Part shown: positions 44,843 through 54,655 of the stretch, one piece after another
How positions within the stretch are numbered: position 1 is the first letter of the stretch
Layout of the letters: each line of letters opens with the position of its first letter
The notes under the pieces: model-generated
Databases searched by the model: none
Seen by the model: only the letters and a program-made list of their open reading frames with translations
Told to the model about the DNA's origin: nothing
Program-made: the position numbers and the translations under genes
Assembly: GCF_000014885.1 (NCBI RefSeq)
Contig: NC_011566.1
Location: 3,887,501 to 3,951,500 of the forward strand
Reading direction: 5' to 3'
Source: Shewanella piezotolerans WP3
GTDB lineage: Bacteria > Pseudomonadota > Gammaproteobacteria > Enterobacterales > Shewanellaceae
DNA: 64,000 nt

Positions 44843-45060
44843 TTTAATACTCCTAAAAACTTGCTGAATTGACCCATTCTTTAGCCGATAGCTTAGCATG
44901 CAGTCCCAAAACTCTGAAGTACAAAGTGATTTTGCTCTGGTCTTAAAAGTGAATGCTGTCTTCTTATAACTGAACAATCTAAAGGATTGGGCTAAGTTGA
45001 CTAGCCTACAAAACTACACTTATTAGTCCATCTCACTATATCATTCAAGGGTTGAATCTG

Positions 45061-45573
45061 ATGTTAAAGCAAGATCAGGGGTTTACTCTAATAGAATGCA
45101 TGGTAACGTTAGTTATCCTCACAATCTTATTAAGTGTATCCATTCCCAGCTTAAGTACAGTCTATGCACAAGTTAGAGCAAGCTTATCCATAAAAGAGAT
45201 AAAACAATCCATTCAACTAGCGCGAAGTTATGCAATATCTTATGGCCAACGTGTAACCGTTTGCCCGCTAACAGAAACCCGTTGCAATTCTAACTGGGGT
45301 AACAACATTTCAGTTTTTAGTGACAGCGGAGAGTCTAATCATATTGATGGAACAGACCAATTACTATTCACTATTGGGCCTTTTGATTCTCGAGATTTTG
45401 TCCAATATAATCGCAGAGCAATACGATTTTTGCCCAGTGGTCTAGCCTCCGGCACCAACGGTACACTAACTTATTGCCCCGAGTCACTAAATAGCCAATA
45501 TTCAGCCGCGATTATTGTCAGCCAATCGGGACGTTCAAGGTTTTCTAATAACAAAACCATTACCTGTAAATAG
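45061..45573 (+). CDS. fimT: FimT/GspH-type pseudopilin, copy 1
   Basis: 170 aa from the ATG at 45061, 9 bp after AAGGG; a TTG at 45052 is rejected. The prepilin peptidase site is QGFTLIE with a hydrophobic helix of about 20 residues. It is followed by the GspH/FimT region (IQLARSYAISYGQRVTVCP) and a C-terminal Cys-containing beta part. Such minor pilins help initiate type IV pilus assembly. The +5 Glu is present. It stands convergent to the pil operon, with copy 2 after 128 bp. Confidence 0.88.
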   Translation: MLKQDQGFTLIECMVTLVILTILLSVSIPSLSTVYAQVRASLSIKEIKQSIQLARSYAISYGQRVTVCPLTETRCNSNWGNNISVFSDSGESNHIDGTDQLLFTIGPFDSRDFVQYNRRAIRFLPSGLASGTNGTLTYCPESLNSQYSAAIIVSQSGRSRFSNNKTITCK

Positions 45574-45701
45574 CCATAAGTGCTTACTCGCCAATATTTA
45601 GCTACTTAGTCATTATTTTGACTAGGAATTAGCGTTAATTTCTACTGTAACTATCTATTAACTCCCATATACTAAGAGGGATATTCAAAGAGAAATAAGT
45701 A

Positions 45702-46235
45702 ATGAATAAGCGATATTACGACAAAGCATTCACCTTAGTAGAAATGATGGTCACTTTGGCTATTGCTACTATTTTACTGGTAATAGCAGTGCCGTCATTT
45801 ACCGATTTTTATGAGAACTCGCGAAGTGAAGCTGCAAGCAGTAATATTCAGCAATCACTCTTTATGGCTAGAAGCCATGCCATAAGTTATGGCGCAACAG
45901 TCACTGTCTGCCCACGTTCAGGCTCTACATGTGGAACAGATTGGATTGATGGCTTTGATGTCTTCATCGATGTCAACGGAAATGGTTCTTATGATTCAGC
46001 AACGGATCAAGTCATCCGCAAAATAGACGCCTTTAATAGCGCTGATTTTATTAAAACTAGCCTCAAAAGCATAAGTTTTAGCTCTGAAGGGATGGTTTCC
46101 GGTACAGCAGCTTCCACAAGCAGCCGACAATTTATCTATTGTCCATCAAGTAAAACCAGCTCAAACTCCAAGGCAATCGAGGTATCTATAACTGGAAAAA
46201 TTAGGCAATTTTCAGGAAGCTTAAGCTGTGGGTAA
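45702..46235 (+). CDS. fimT: FimT/GspH-type pseudopilin, copy 2
   Basis: 177 aa, paralogous to the preceding gene over most of its length. The prepilin site is KAFTLVEMMVTL; cleavage before Phe follows Ala in place of the usual Gly. The shared core is SLFMARSHAISYGATVTVCPR, and Cys pairs lie at both ends of the globular part. It contains a calcium-site-like DVNGNGSYD. AGAGAAATAAGT precedes the ATG. Confidence 0.85.
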   Translation: MNKRYYDKAFTLVEMMVTLAIATILLVIAVPSFTDFYENSRSEAASSNIQQSLFMARSHAISYGATVTVCPRSGSTCGTDWIDGFDVFIDVNGNGSYDSATDQVIRKIDAFNSADFIKTSLKSISFSSEGMVSGTAASTSSRQFIYCPSSKTSSNSKAIEVSITGKIRQFSGSLSCG

Positions 46236-46350
46236 TATTACTTTTAACCAGCATAACTAATAATGCACACCAGCAAATAAAGGCTTTAATAACAATATAT
46301 CATCAAGCTAACGCCAAAAACCTTTTGCATCAGCCAAAGCCATAACCACA

Positions 46351-46650
46351 TTATCTTAACGTTGCGCTATCAAGTTTTTGAGCTTTGATACTGGAGAAAT
46401 CTTCCTCTAGCGCGACACACTCATATACATCTTTTATATAAGCACTCTGCCCTCGCTCATTATCCGCGGCTCTAGATGCTGGCAAAGAGGCCATTAAACT
46501 TGCTGTCTTATCCACTTGCCAACGATAAAAAACGACTTGCTCATTTATGCTTGTGTCTACATAACATTTAAAGTCTTGTTTGGACATTTTTTCCTCTCCA
46601 GCACCTGCAGCACTGCTCAATAAGAGGCTCATTAGTAGTAACCACTTCAT
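46351..46650 (-). CDS. Small exported protein of unknown function at the end of the pil operon
   Basis: 99 aa from the ATG at 46648-46650, which overlaps the stop of the pilin gene (TAATG); a GTG three codons upstream lies inside that gene. A signal peptide spans about residues 1-17 (LLLMSLLLSSAAGAG). The mature part of about 80 residues has two Cys (FKCYVD, YECVAL) that could pair. No known family is recognised. Coupling to the pilin gene suggests a role in minor pilin or PilY1 assembly. Confidence 0.65.
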   Translation of the reverse strand: MKWLLLMSLLLSSAAGAGEEKMSKQDFKCYVDTSINEQVVFYRWQVDKTASLMASLPASRAADNERGQSAYIKDVYECVALEEDFSSIKAQKLDSATLR

Positions 46651-47042
46651 TACCAACACCCTATAGGACTCTTCGCCCCAGTTTCCGTAATTTCAATGAC
46701 TTTGCACGCCGAATCTCTAGAAGCCTGCTCCCCTTGTGCGGTCGCTTTCAAAGTGAAACTGCCAGTGCCACTTGTTGTAGCAGCGACATTATAGTAGCCA
46801 CTTTCAGATACAAAAGGGTTTTTACCATAACCCAAACTAACCATGTTCGATGTATAGCTGCGGTTATCTAAATAGAACTGTTCCTGACGGTTTGCCGCAT
46901 CGGTTAACACAGTTAACCCCTCAGCCCTAACTCCTTTTGCCACATAATCGATATAGGATGGGTAAGCAATGGTCGATAAAATACCTATCACTGCAACCAC
47001 GATCATCACTTCAATTAAGGTGAAGCCCATATTTTTTCTCAT
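46650..47042 (-). CDS. pilE: Type IV minor pilin PilE
   Basis: 130 aa. The prepilin site is MGFTLIEVMIVVAVIGIL with cleavage after Gly6 and Glu at +5. The body has AVT-type features of PilE (DAANRQEQFYLDNRSYTS) and a C-terminal disulfide candidate (SACKVIE and GCW). It forms the last pilin of the pilV-W-X-Y1-E operon, 8 bp after pilY1. The next gene overlaps its stop codon. Confidence 0.9.
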   Translation of the reverse strand: MRKNMGFTLIEVMIVVAVIGILSTIAYPSYIDYVAKGVRAEGLTVLTDAANRQEQFYLDNRSYTSNMVSLGYGKNPFVSESGYYNVAATTSGTGSFTLKATAQGEQASRDSACKVIEITETGAKSPIGCW

Positions 47043-47050
47043 ACTTCCAC

Positions 47051-50000
47051 CTAGTCATCAACATGATAATAGATTCGGTTAACCCCTAGTCCACCGCCAA
47101 CGCATTTACTATCTCCAGCCTCACATGGCGGAGGTGGTGGGCAATTTAAACTACCTTCAGGGCACTCTTTATGTTCCATTTTATCCCCTGCTGCACCTAT
47201 CCCGATTAGATACATGTAACTATCATCCTCACCATTTGGTGGAACAACAAGCTGAGGGGTATCGGGAACTCGCTCACCCATCTCTAAATATTCATGAGTG
47301 TATGAGCGTATGCCGCGATGTAGATCAAAACCATACAACCTACCAACTCCTGAAACTAAACACTGATTAGCGTCAGAGTTATCACCAGGCACATAGGAAG
47401 TAAAAAAGACTCGTCCTTGAATAATTGTAGCTGCAGAGAGGCTTTTCTCTCCCTTACCAGAGAATTGATAATACCAACCACGTTTAGTGCCAAATTCAAT
47501 ATTCTCTAATTCTGATTCTGGAGCTGCTGAGGACACGTTGTATAAGTTAGCCATAGTTATGGCTGCAGGTATTTCATTACCTTCATCACCGTTAAATGGG
47601 CGAGAAACAACATTCCTATCTTGTAAAGTGAAAAACTTGTCACTTCGCAGTAGATCTAATGGGTGGGGTCTATGCCCAGAACCAACCACAACTGCATCAT
47701 AGGGCACATTTTGATAGGTCTTCGTAGTCGTGGTTGTACCATCTACGGTAACATCTACTTCTGAAATATTAGTGAACATCGTTTGAGCGACAGCTGCCTC
47801 AGCGAAAAAACGTCTATCCGAAGTTGTAGAAGCACCGCCTAGATCTGCAAATTTAAAGGCTGTCCAAGGCTTAATTGAATCTTTAGGGTTTGCGCTAGGA
47901 AGATCGATTCGCCAAACATTTGCCCCTGTATCTGTGGCGTAGAACCTGTCTGTTAGCTTATCGCCATTACTATCTAGTACGGCCACCGAATTTGGAATAC
48001 TATCAGTGATTCCAGGGAGCTGAGTCACCGACGCTCCACCGTTTGCCGCAAATGAGTGAATTAACTTTCCCGTTTCTGCATCAACGATAAAGACTCCACG
48101 CCCCAGCGTATCTGGGCTGCCAACGGCAGCGCTGTCTTTAGTTGCTGGCGAATATCCCGCGCCAAAGATAAGTACTGGTTTAGCTTTTGAAAATTCGGTA
48201 TTTCCAGTTGGCCAACCAGGTATATAAGTTACGACAGGCTCCGCCCAAGTCTGCCCGAGCTCGGACATACCAGTGCTATTAGAGTTTATTTTCCACATAA
48301 ACGTGGGTTTATCAGGGTTGCTAATATCTAGAGCGTAATAGGATTTCCCTCCTCGTCGCATACCGACAAAAAGCCATGCTTTTTCAACTGAGCCGTCAGC
48401 AGCAGCTTTAACATAGGAAACTGGGGGACTATCTAATCCATATATTGAATGAACTCCTGTTGGGACATTAGCTTTTAATTCACGAATATTTGGCAGCAAT
48501 TCATAGGGCATAAATGCCCATGATTCAGATACAGAGGTATCTTCATCTTTAAACATGTGCAAATATCCATGGTTAGTTCCAACGATAACTCTAATATCTG
48601 GTGAGCCCGCAGTACCAAAGTTCATTGCTAATGGTTTAGAATGTAAGGGATCTCCAAAAATGTCTTGTCTTGCATCAGTTTTTGAAGAGTCGTTATCATC
48701 ATCATCGACATCCTTACCTTTAGCCCAATCAAAATAACTGTTTAAGCTACTTTGAGTCACTCCCATATAACTTGCTAGCGCAGCGTCCCCACCAGCTACA
48801 GACGAAGCATTGCTCTTACTAAAAGCAGCCAGACCACCATTAGAGCCAAAATTACCATATAGAGTCCGACTAGTCGCACTTCTTAACTCGTGCGCAACCC
48901 CACCAACTCTAACATCGTTTCCATCACCACCACCGCTGCTTGCACTGCAAACGCTATTGGGAGTCCAATATGAACATGCTGAGTTACTTAAGTTACCATC
49001 GGAACCAATAGCTGCATTGCCATTTTTATCAACGATATCGCCGCTACCAGTCACTTTAAACTTCTTAATATTGCCCATCCATCGTGGACCTTTATTAGGC
49101 AAAAACATTGCATAATACACGGAGTCAAAAGTTTGGGTTCTATCAAAGTTGTTGCTTGCTATAGACGGAGAGGTAAAACTTGCATTAACCTCTAGAATCT
49201 GTGAAAAAACTTGTTGCAGAGCTGATTGTAATTGTGTTGCATTCTTAGCTGGAAAATATGTACCACCGCTTAACTCAGCCGTCTTTTTAAGAATAGGTTC
49301 TGCATCGGCTGCACCGTCACTAAAACCGATAGTGTATGTTGTAACGAATTGTTCCCCAGCAAGTGAAGGATTAACATCTTGCCGATGCATAATGCTCGCT
49401 AAGGCAGGTAGATAACTACCATCCACTCTCTCAGAAGATTTGTAACCACTCATTTTCGATACTTTGGTATTAGCCGCTGAATCCTGAGTCGGGGAGCCAT
49501 CAGTGATGTAGACAACATAGGAACGATTCGAACACTGTGAGCTTTTAAATGGTGATACATAATTACCGTTACTTTCTATTGATTTATCTCTCGTTGGCGT
49601 CATGCTGCCAGCTTCCTTGGCAAAATGAACTGCGCTACCTGAGAAGTAACGGTATGCTTCGTACAACGTTTCACAAAGGGGAGTATTAGTTTCAGCATTT
49701 AGATCATTAATCTTGTCAACTAGGGAAATTTTATCGCCAGTGCTTAAACGATTAATACCAGAAACAATGCGCCCACCATCTGTTCTTTTACTCGTATTAT
49801 AGTTAAATATAGCAAGTCCGAAATCGACACTTGGCGTGGTGACTACCGTATCTTCCATGACTCGCTTAGCAATGTTCATCCGTGTTTGCCAGCTACTCGA
49901 TTTATAACCATGATACCAATTAACATACCGCTCGGTGTATAACGTCACTGATTTACCGGTACCAAACTTGGTTAAGAATGCAGCATCAATAGCATTTTCG

Positions 50001-50578
50001 ATATCTGAGGACGAAGCGCTACTTGAAATATGAGTATATGGGATTGGTGCAGCTTTAGAGCCTAAACTATCAACAGGTAGCCCATTATCAACACCAGTAG
50101 CATTTTCAAATTTTATGTCGTCATTCGTTTCAAAATCTTCAAAGCAATCAACTTGCGAGACTGCACTACCTAAAGTATCAGGTAGCTCTAGCCAAGTTCC
50201 ATTTTCACCAACAAAACCATATTCTCGTACAAAACCTGTAAACACACCGTAATCAGCCAAGTACTCCTTCGATGACTTACAGCCATTAACAGAATTATAA
50301 AAGTAATTATTGCTTGTTGGTTCAGGGACGCTGCCGCCGCCTTTAGCATAATATAACTTAGTACCGTCATTGACGGTTTCACCACGAGAGTAAAAGTTTT
50401 CACTGTACTCCTGAGTTCGCATACTTCCAGAATTATCAAAAATAATCAGTACTTGAGGCCTAGAGCCTGAACGTGCAGAAGATTCAAATACATACAGCTC
50501 AGTATCATCAGAATAACTTGCACCTGATATCATGATAAGTACAGTTGCGACTATGATTAAAAACTGTCCAAATTTCAT
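47051..50578 (-). CDS. pilY1: Type IV pilus tip/adhesin protein PilY1
   Basis: 1175 aa with a signal peptide (residues 1-22). A von Willebrand A-like domain covers about 45-480, with the MIDAS motif D-x-S-x-S in LIIFDNSGSM and CSNRSYVVYITDGSP. A C-terminal seven-bladed propeller follows (about 640-1080), with a calcium loop of the pattern D-S-N-G-D-K-L-T-D before ANVWRIDLP. A late Cys- and Pro-rich segment (GSLNCPPPPPCEAGDSKC) is unusual in look. PilY1 primes pilus assembly and mediates surface contact. It starts 2 bp before the pilX stop region, same operon. Confidence 0.92.
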   Translation of the reverse strand: MKFGQFLIIVATVLIMISGASYSDDTELYVFESSARSGSRPQVLIIFDNSGSMRTQEYSENFYSRGETVNDGTKLYYAKGGGSVPEPTSNNYFYNSVNGCKSSKEYLADYGVFTGFVREYGFVGENGTWLELPDTLGSAVSQVDCFEDFETNDDIKFENATGVDNGLPVDSLGSKAAPIPYTHISSSASSSDIENAIDAAFLTKFGTGKSVTLYTERYVNWYHGYKSSSWQTRMNIAKRVMEDTVVTTPSVDFGLAIFNYNTSKRTDGGRIVSGINRLSTGDKISLVDKINDLNAETNTPLCETLYEAYRYFSGSAVHFAKEAGSMTPTRDKSIESNGNYVSPFKSSQCSNRSYVVYITDGSPTQDSAANTKVSKMSGYKSSERVDGSYLPALASIMHRQDVNPSLAGEQFVTTYTIGFSDGAADAEPILKKTAELSGGTYFPAKNATQLQSALQQVFSQILEVNASFTSPSIASNNFDRTQTFDSVYYAMFLPNKGPRWMGNIKKFKVTGSGDIVDKNGNAAIGSDGNLSNSACSYWTPNSVCSASSGGGDGNDVRVGGVAHELRSATSRTLYGNFGSNGGLAAFSKSNASSVAGGDAALASYMGVTQSSLNSYFDWAKGKDVDDDDNDSSKTDARQDIFGDPLHSKPLAMNFGTAGSPDIRVIVGTNHGYLHMFKDEDTSVSESWAFMPYELLPNIRELKANVPTGVHSIYGLDSPPVSYVKAAADGSVEKAWLFVGMRRGGKSYYALDISNPDKPTFMWKINSNSTGMSELGQTWAEPVVTYIPGWPTGNTEFSKAKPVLIFGAGYSPATKDSAAVGSPDTLGRGVFIVDAETGKLIHSFAANGGASVTQLPGITDSIPNSVAVLDSNGDKLTDRFYATDTGANVWRIDLPSANPKDSIKPWTAFKFADLGGASTTSDRRFFAEAAVAQTMFTNISEVDVTVDGTTTTTKTYQNVPYDAVVVGSGHRPHPLDLLRSDKFFTLQDRNVVSRPFNGDEGNEIPAAITMANLYNVSSAAPESELENIEFGTKRGWYYQFSGKGEKSLSAATIIQGRVFFTSYVPGDNSDANQCLVSGVGRLYGFDLHRGIRSYTHEYLEMGERVPDTPQLVVPPNGEDDSYMYLIGIGAAGDKMEHKECPEGSLNCPPPPPCEAGDSKCVGGGLGVNRIYYHVDD

Positions 50579-50580
50579 AA

Positions 50581-51024
50581 TCAGTTCCCTGTTGCCCCTA
50601 AAATTTCTTGCTCTATTCCTGAGACAACGGTTAGCTGTCCCATGTTATTGCGGCCAAACGTTGCTTGACTGGATATTTCAATCGTCACGCATCCAATCAT
50701 ATCTGGCTGTGTTGCTTGGCTAGTTCTAATGCAAGCACCATCATCAGAGAGTACAGTAAGTGAACTGGTCACTGTAAATTCGCTATCAGCAATATCTGCG
50801 GGGTTAGCCGGTAAGGAGGCAAAAGTCGTGCCCTCATTACTGTTGATAAGTCTATCTTGCGCCCCATGAGCATTCGCCATCGCTTCTATACGTTCAGATC
50901 CCGCCCCAGCCATTCTTATTGATTGGGTTGAGTTAACTGCCAATGCAACTCCAATTACCGTCATAATTAGTAGGATAATGATTGAGAAAAACAACACTAT
51001 TCCTTTCTCTTTACGAACCTGCAT
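50581..51024 (-). CDS. pilX: Minor pilin PilX
   Basis: 147 aa. The N-terminal hydrophobic helix (KGIVLFFSIIILLIMTVIGVALAVNS) with a PilX-like KxxG-IVL cleavage region lacks the classical FTLIE. Two Cys (DGACIRT, MIGCVTIE) may form a disulfide. It belongs to the PilX/PilW assembly set of minor pilins. It lies between pilW (1-bp gap) and pilY1. Confidence 0.85.
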   Translation of the reverse strand: MQVRKEKGIVLFFSIIILLIMTVIGVALAVNSTQSIRMAGAGSERIEAMANAHGAQDRLINSNEGTTFASLPANPADIADSEFTVTSSLTVLSDDGACIRTSQATQPDMIGCVTIEISSQATFGRNNMGQLTVVSGIEQEILGATGN

Positions 51025-51025
51025 A

Positions 51026-52015
51026 TTAATTACCCACCAATATTGGATTTTCTAGGACGATAGTTGAAGATAATACTCGCCTTCTAAAGCCATCATTAGT
51101 TGCAACAATCGTCTTATCACCAAGCAAATAGCTATTGTCATTATCATAACTATCATCTTCTTCGAGCGTTCTAACTAGAATATATACTCTAAGTGCGACT
51201 AATCTTTGGGAGGGCGAGCCATCCCACATCGTTGAAGTGACATTTGCAGCAGGCATAAAACTATCTGCACTATCATCGCCATCGAAATCGAAGCCATACA
51301 GCACCCTTAGATTCTCAACGCCCTCAACTAATTGTTCATAGCTTGCACTGGTTTTCATGCCCCCAACACCAAGCACTCGCCTCATAAGGACAGGAACTCC
51401 ATTGTCTGTTTGGATGAAGTAGATATGGTGTTGATATTCCCAAAACCTTGCATTATCCAGAGAGGGAGCTGCTTGGCTACCCGCAAAGATAATCGCTTCA
51501 TTAAGGTTTGTAGCCATATAGTAAGAGTTTGTATTAAACGTCGTCACTGCTGGGCCAATCAAACGCTTCACCTGCAACACGTCGGTACCGGATAACGTAG
51601 AGCTTAAGCAGCTAAACGACTCAGTAGAGACTCCACTTTCATAACCCCAAACTTTCCTAAAGTTTGCAGCGCTATTTAGGATAGGCAAGCTGGCATTATT
51701 CACCCCTCCTCCAACACAATCACTGGATGTTGCAATATTTCCAGCTTGGATAGTGGTATTCACACCAACACTCAGGTTAGTGCCAGTAAGCTCCGCCATA
51801 AAACCTGCCTGGCTAATATCCCGCTCAATTAGTGCTAATGCTACACGGCCATTTTCTTGAAGTTGGTTAAACTGGCTAGTTGTCGCCACATTAGATGATG
51901 ACATGGCGAACATAGAAAAAAGACCAGCTGATAAGAACAAACTCACCAACATAGCAACCATCAGCTCTACCAACGAAAAGCCTGTTTGCCACTTCCCTAT
52001 TATTTTTCTATTCAT
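51026..52015 (-). CDS. pilW: Minor pilin PilW
   Basis: 329 aa. The prepilin site is TGFSLVELMVAML with Glu at +5 and a long hydrophobic helix. FNQLQENGRVALALIERDISQAGF is the PilW signature after the helix. The large C-terminal domain has Cys near DCVGG and SFSCLS. It is the second gene of the operon, 3 bp after pilV. Confidence 0.9.
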   Translation of the reverse strand: MNRKIIGKWQTGFSLVELMVAMLVSLFLSAGLFSMFAMSSSNVATTSQFNQLQENGRVALALIERDISQAGFMAELTGTNLSVGVNTTIQAGNIATSSDCVGGGVNNASLPILNSAANFRKVWGYESGVSTESFSCLSSTLSGTDVLQVKRLIGPAVTTFNTNSYYMATNLNEAIIFAGSQAAPSLDNARFWEYQHHIYFIQTDNGVPVLMRRVLGVGGMKTSASYEQLVEGVENLRVLYGFDFDGDDSADSFMPAANVTSTMWDGSPSQRLVALRVYILVRTLEEDDSYDNDNSYLLGDKTIVATNDGFRRRVLSSTIVLENPILVGN

Positions 52016-52018
52016 AGT

Positions 52019-52540
52019 TTATATAATTATTGTTTTCAACGAATAAATTCGACGGCGTTTGTTCGCTGAACCACACCCTTTAACCAAAGTAGATTGATCG
52101 TTTCCAGCCGCACCATCACTCATCTCCCTGATCCCTCTCCAACTCATAACCACTTCAACACTACCGCCACTTCGTGCAGATATACAGGCAGTTGTATCAT
52201 CCAGTTCAGTAAATAGTGTTTCCCATTGATAAAGATCCCAGGATAAGGTTTCAGCATTGGTACAGGTAGCACTGGCACCAACACTCACATCGCAAGACTT
52301 GCCAGGCTTAGATAACTTACCAGTATAGGTTCCAGTATATGATGTGAGCAAACCACGATTAAGCTTCATTCGGTTGACAATATCGTTGGCAAGATAAGCC
52401 GCTTGAGTTTGCTGAAAAGATTCAAAACTGCCGCGTTTAGCTACAAGGTGAAGGTTAAAAATGCCAACAAGACCAACAACTAAAATAACTAAGGAGACCA
52501 TTAGTTCAATTAAAGATAGCCCCCGTTGCTGATTTTTCAT
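52019..52540 (-). CDS. pilV: Minor pilin PilV
   Basis: 173 aa from the ATG at 52538-52540, which has AAAGGA upstream and gives a normal pilin leader (MKNQQRG). Longer upstream starts add 9 or 31 unlikely residues. The prepilin site is RGLSLIELMVSLVILVVGLVGIF. AAYLANDIVNRMKLNRG is typical of PilV. It is the first gene of the minor-pilin operon; the promoter should lie in 52541-52720. Confidence 0.88.
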   Translation of the reverse strand: MKNQQRGLSLIELMVSLVILVVGLVGIFNLHLVAKRGSFESFQQTQAAYLANDIVNRMKLNRGLLTSYTGTYTGKLSKPGKSCDVSVGASATCTNAETLSWDLYQWETLFTELDDTTACISARSGGSVEVVMSWRGIREMSDGAAGNDQSTLVKGCGSANKRRRIYSLKTIII

Positions 52541-52723
52541 TGCTGTCAATTCCTTTGCTTTCGTCATATTCTTGACGTAACACTTTTTAGTTTTAGTCTT
52601 TAAAATCTGAAGCTTAGCGTTAATAACCAGCATACAGGTTAAATGAAGTTTAGTCGAATACTTGCTTTGTACAAGTCAGCATTTATAGAGTGAACAGCAA
52701 TGATGTGTCTGAATTTCAAGCAT

Positions 52724-52746
52724 AAAAAAAGAGGCCTCAGCCTCTT
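52724..52746 (-). terminator. Terminator after ispH
   Basis: AAGAGGC / GCCTCTT stem with CTCA loop. On minus it is followed by a run of T. Confidence 0.9.
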
Positions 52747-52772
52747 CAATAATTGATGTTTACCAGTAATCG

Positions 52773-53702
52773 TTAGCGTAATTCAGCGGGTACCGCAAAT
52801 ACAGTATCTTCCAGTCGTCCTTCCACTTCGGTAATAACACTAGGTGCCATATCAGCAATAGCATCGACTACCTGCTTCACTAAAACCTCTGGTGCAGACG
52901 CGCCTGCGGTGACCGCTACGCGCTGGATGCCATTAAACCAAGTTGGATCAACATCATCGGCATTATCCACCAAGTATGAGTTAGTCCCCTTCTTTTGCGC
53001 TAACTCACGCAAACGATTGGAGTTAGAGCTGTTTTTAGAACCCACTACGATAAATAGTTCCACTTGCTCAGCAACATTACGCACTGCATCTTGACGATTT
53101 TGGGTGGCATAGCAAATATCGTCTTTGCGTGGGCCTTCAATAGCAGGATACTTTTTCTGTAATGAAGCTATCACGTCCGCAGTATCATCCATGGAGAGCG
53201 TCGTTTGAGTCACAAAGCATAAGTTGTCTGGATCTTTAACCTCAAGCTTAGCCACGTCATCCGGAGACTCTACAAGATGCACACCGCCTTCAGGGTTATC
53301 GTATTGACCCATTGTGCCTTCAACTTCAGGGTGGCCAGCATGGCCAATCAAGATACACTCGATACCCTTACGGCTGGCACGAGTCACCTGTAAGTGCACT
53401 TTAGTCACCAGTGGACAAGTTGCATCAAACACTTTTAAGCCGCGTGTTTTAGCTTCAGCGCGCACCGCTTGTGACACACCGTGAGCACTGAAGATAACGA
53501 TACTGTCATCTGGAACCTGATCTAACTCTTCAACAAACACCGCCCCACGATCTTTAAGGTTCTGCACCACATAACGGTTATGAACCACTTCATGGCGCAC
53601 ATAGATAGGTGGAGAGAAAAGTTCCAGTGCTCGTTCTACAATACTAATGGCGCGATCAACGCCAGCACAAAAACCCCGAGGGTTTGCCAAAAGAATTTTC
53701 AT
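52773..53702 (-). CDS. ispH: 4-hydroxy-3-methylbut-2-enyl diphosphate reductase
   Basis: 309 aa. Last step of the MEP isoprenoid pathway. The Fe-S cysteines are in NPRGFCAGVDRAI (Cys12), FDATCPLVTKVH and DDICYATQNRQ. SSNSNRLREL is the substrate-binding SxN region. It is the last gene of ileS-lspA-fkpB-ispH, 2 bp after fkpB, as in E. coli. Confidence 0.96.
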   Translation of the reverse strand: MKILLANPRGFCAGVDRAISIVERALELFSPPIYVRHEVVHNRYVVQNLKDRGAVFVEELDQVPDDSIVIFSAHGVSQAVRAEAKTRGLKVFDATCPLVTKVHLQVTRASRKGIECILIGHAGHPEVEGTMGQYDNPEGGVHLVESPDDVAKLEVKDPDNLCFVTQTTLSMDDTADVIASLQKKYPAIEGPRKDDICYATQNRQDAVRNVAEQVELFIVVGSKNSSNSNRLRELAQKKGTNSYLVDNADDVDPTWFNGIQRVAVTAGASAPEVLVKQVVDAIADMAPSVITEVEGRLEDTVFAVPAELR

Positions 53703-53704
53703 AA

Positions 53705-54127
53705 TTACAGTACCTGTACCACTTCAAGCTCAAATGTTAATACTTGACCTGCCAATGGATGGTTGAGATCGATAGTCACAGAGTCAGCAACAACATCACG
53801 CACCATGCCAGGCACTTCACTGCCACCAGGGCCTGCAAAACTCACAATCACACCTGGCTCAAGCGTCATATCCGCTGGGAATCGACTCCTGTCCATATGA
53901 TGCACAGCATCAGGGTTAGACTCACCAAACGTATCACCTGGCTGCAGGGTAAAGCTGTGTTTGTCACCCTCTTTAAGGTTAACAATTTCAGCTTCAAATG
54001 CAGGGCTTAAACTTTCATCACCAACATTAAAGCGTGCAGGCTTACCTGCTGAACGAGTACTTTCTGCGGTAGAGCCGTCTTCAAGTACGATATTCATATG
54101 GCATAAAATTGAATGGTTATCTGACAT
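53705..54127 (-). CDS. fkpB: FKBP-type peptidyl-prolyl isomerase (SlpA/FkpB)
   Basis: 140 aa, cytoplasmic. SlyD-like FKBP with inserted IF domain: NLKEGDKHSFTLQPGDTFGE and a flap with DAVHHMDRSRFP, followed by VTIDLNHPLAGQVLTFE, the C-terminal FKBP signature. Unlike SlyD it has no His-rich tail. It sits between lspA and ispH, the conserved place of slpA. Confidence 0.93.
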   Translation of the reverse strand: MSDNHSILCHMNIVLEDGSTAESTRSAGKPARFNVGDESLSPAFEAEIVNLKEGDKHSFTLQPGDTFGESNPDAVHHMDRSRFPADMTLEPGVIVSFAGPGGSEVPGMVRDVVADSVTIDLNHPLAGQVLTFELEVVQVL

Positions 54128-54132
54128 TCAGA

Positions 54133-54645
54133 TCACTCCTTTATATCATCTGATTTTTTGACATCTTTACCCGATACAAAAGAATCTAAAATAATCAGTC
54201 CAGCACCAATACAGATTGCTGAGTCGGCAATGTTAAATGCAGGGAAATGGCTGGTTTTCCAATAGAAATCTAAAAAGTCGACCACAAAACCATGCTGCAG
54301 ACGATCGATTAAATTGCCTAATGCCCCACCAATCACTAATGTGTAGGCAAGGTTTAAGCGCCACATTTTAGTCGATTGCTGACGTAACCAGACCGAAAGT
54401 AAAATACTGAAACCAACTGCAACAAAGGTAAATAACCAACGTTGCCAACCGCCTGCATCACTTAAAAAACTGAATGCAGCGCCATAGTTTCGTACATAGG
54501 TAAAGTTAAACATAGGGAGTAACTTTACCGATTCATACAGCTCAAAACTCGACAATACCCACTGCTTAGATAGCTGGTCGGCGATAAACACCAACACAAC
54601 TATCCAATACCAACGTAGGCCACTGTCTTTCCAAGAAGTGGGCAT
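54133..54645 (-). CDS. lspA: Lipoprotein signal peptidase (signal peptidase II)
   Basis: 170 aa from the ATG at 54643-54645, 6 bp after AGGAT; a longer frame upstream overlaps ileS and is rejected. Inner-membrane aspartyl peptidase that cuts prolipoproteins before the lipidated Cys. Four transmembrane helices. Active-site aspartates are in GALGNLIDRLQHGFVVDFLDF and FNIADSAICIG. RNYGAAFSFL is also diagnostic. Confidence 0.95.
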   Translation of the reverse strand: MPTSWKDSGLRWYWIVVLVFIADQLSKQWVLSSFELYESVKLLPMFNFTYVRNYGAAFSFLSDAGGWQRWLFTFVAVGFSILLSVWLRQQSTKMWRLNLAYTLVIGGALGNLIDRLQHGFVVDFLDFYWKTSHFPAFNIADSAICIGAGLIILDSFVSGKDVKKSDDIKE

Positions 54646-54655
54646 TACGGATCCT

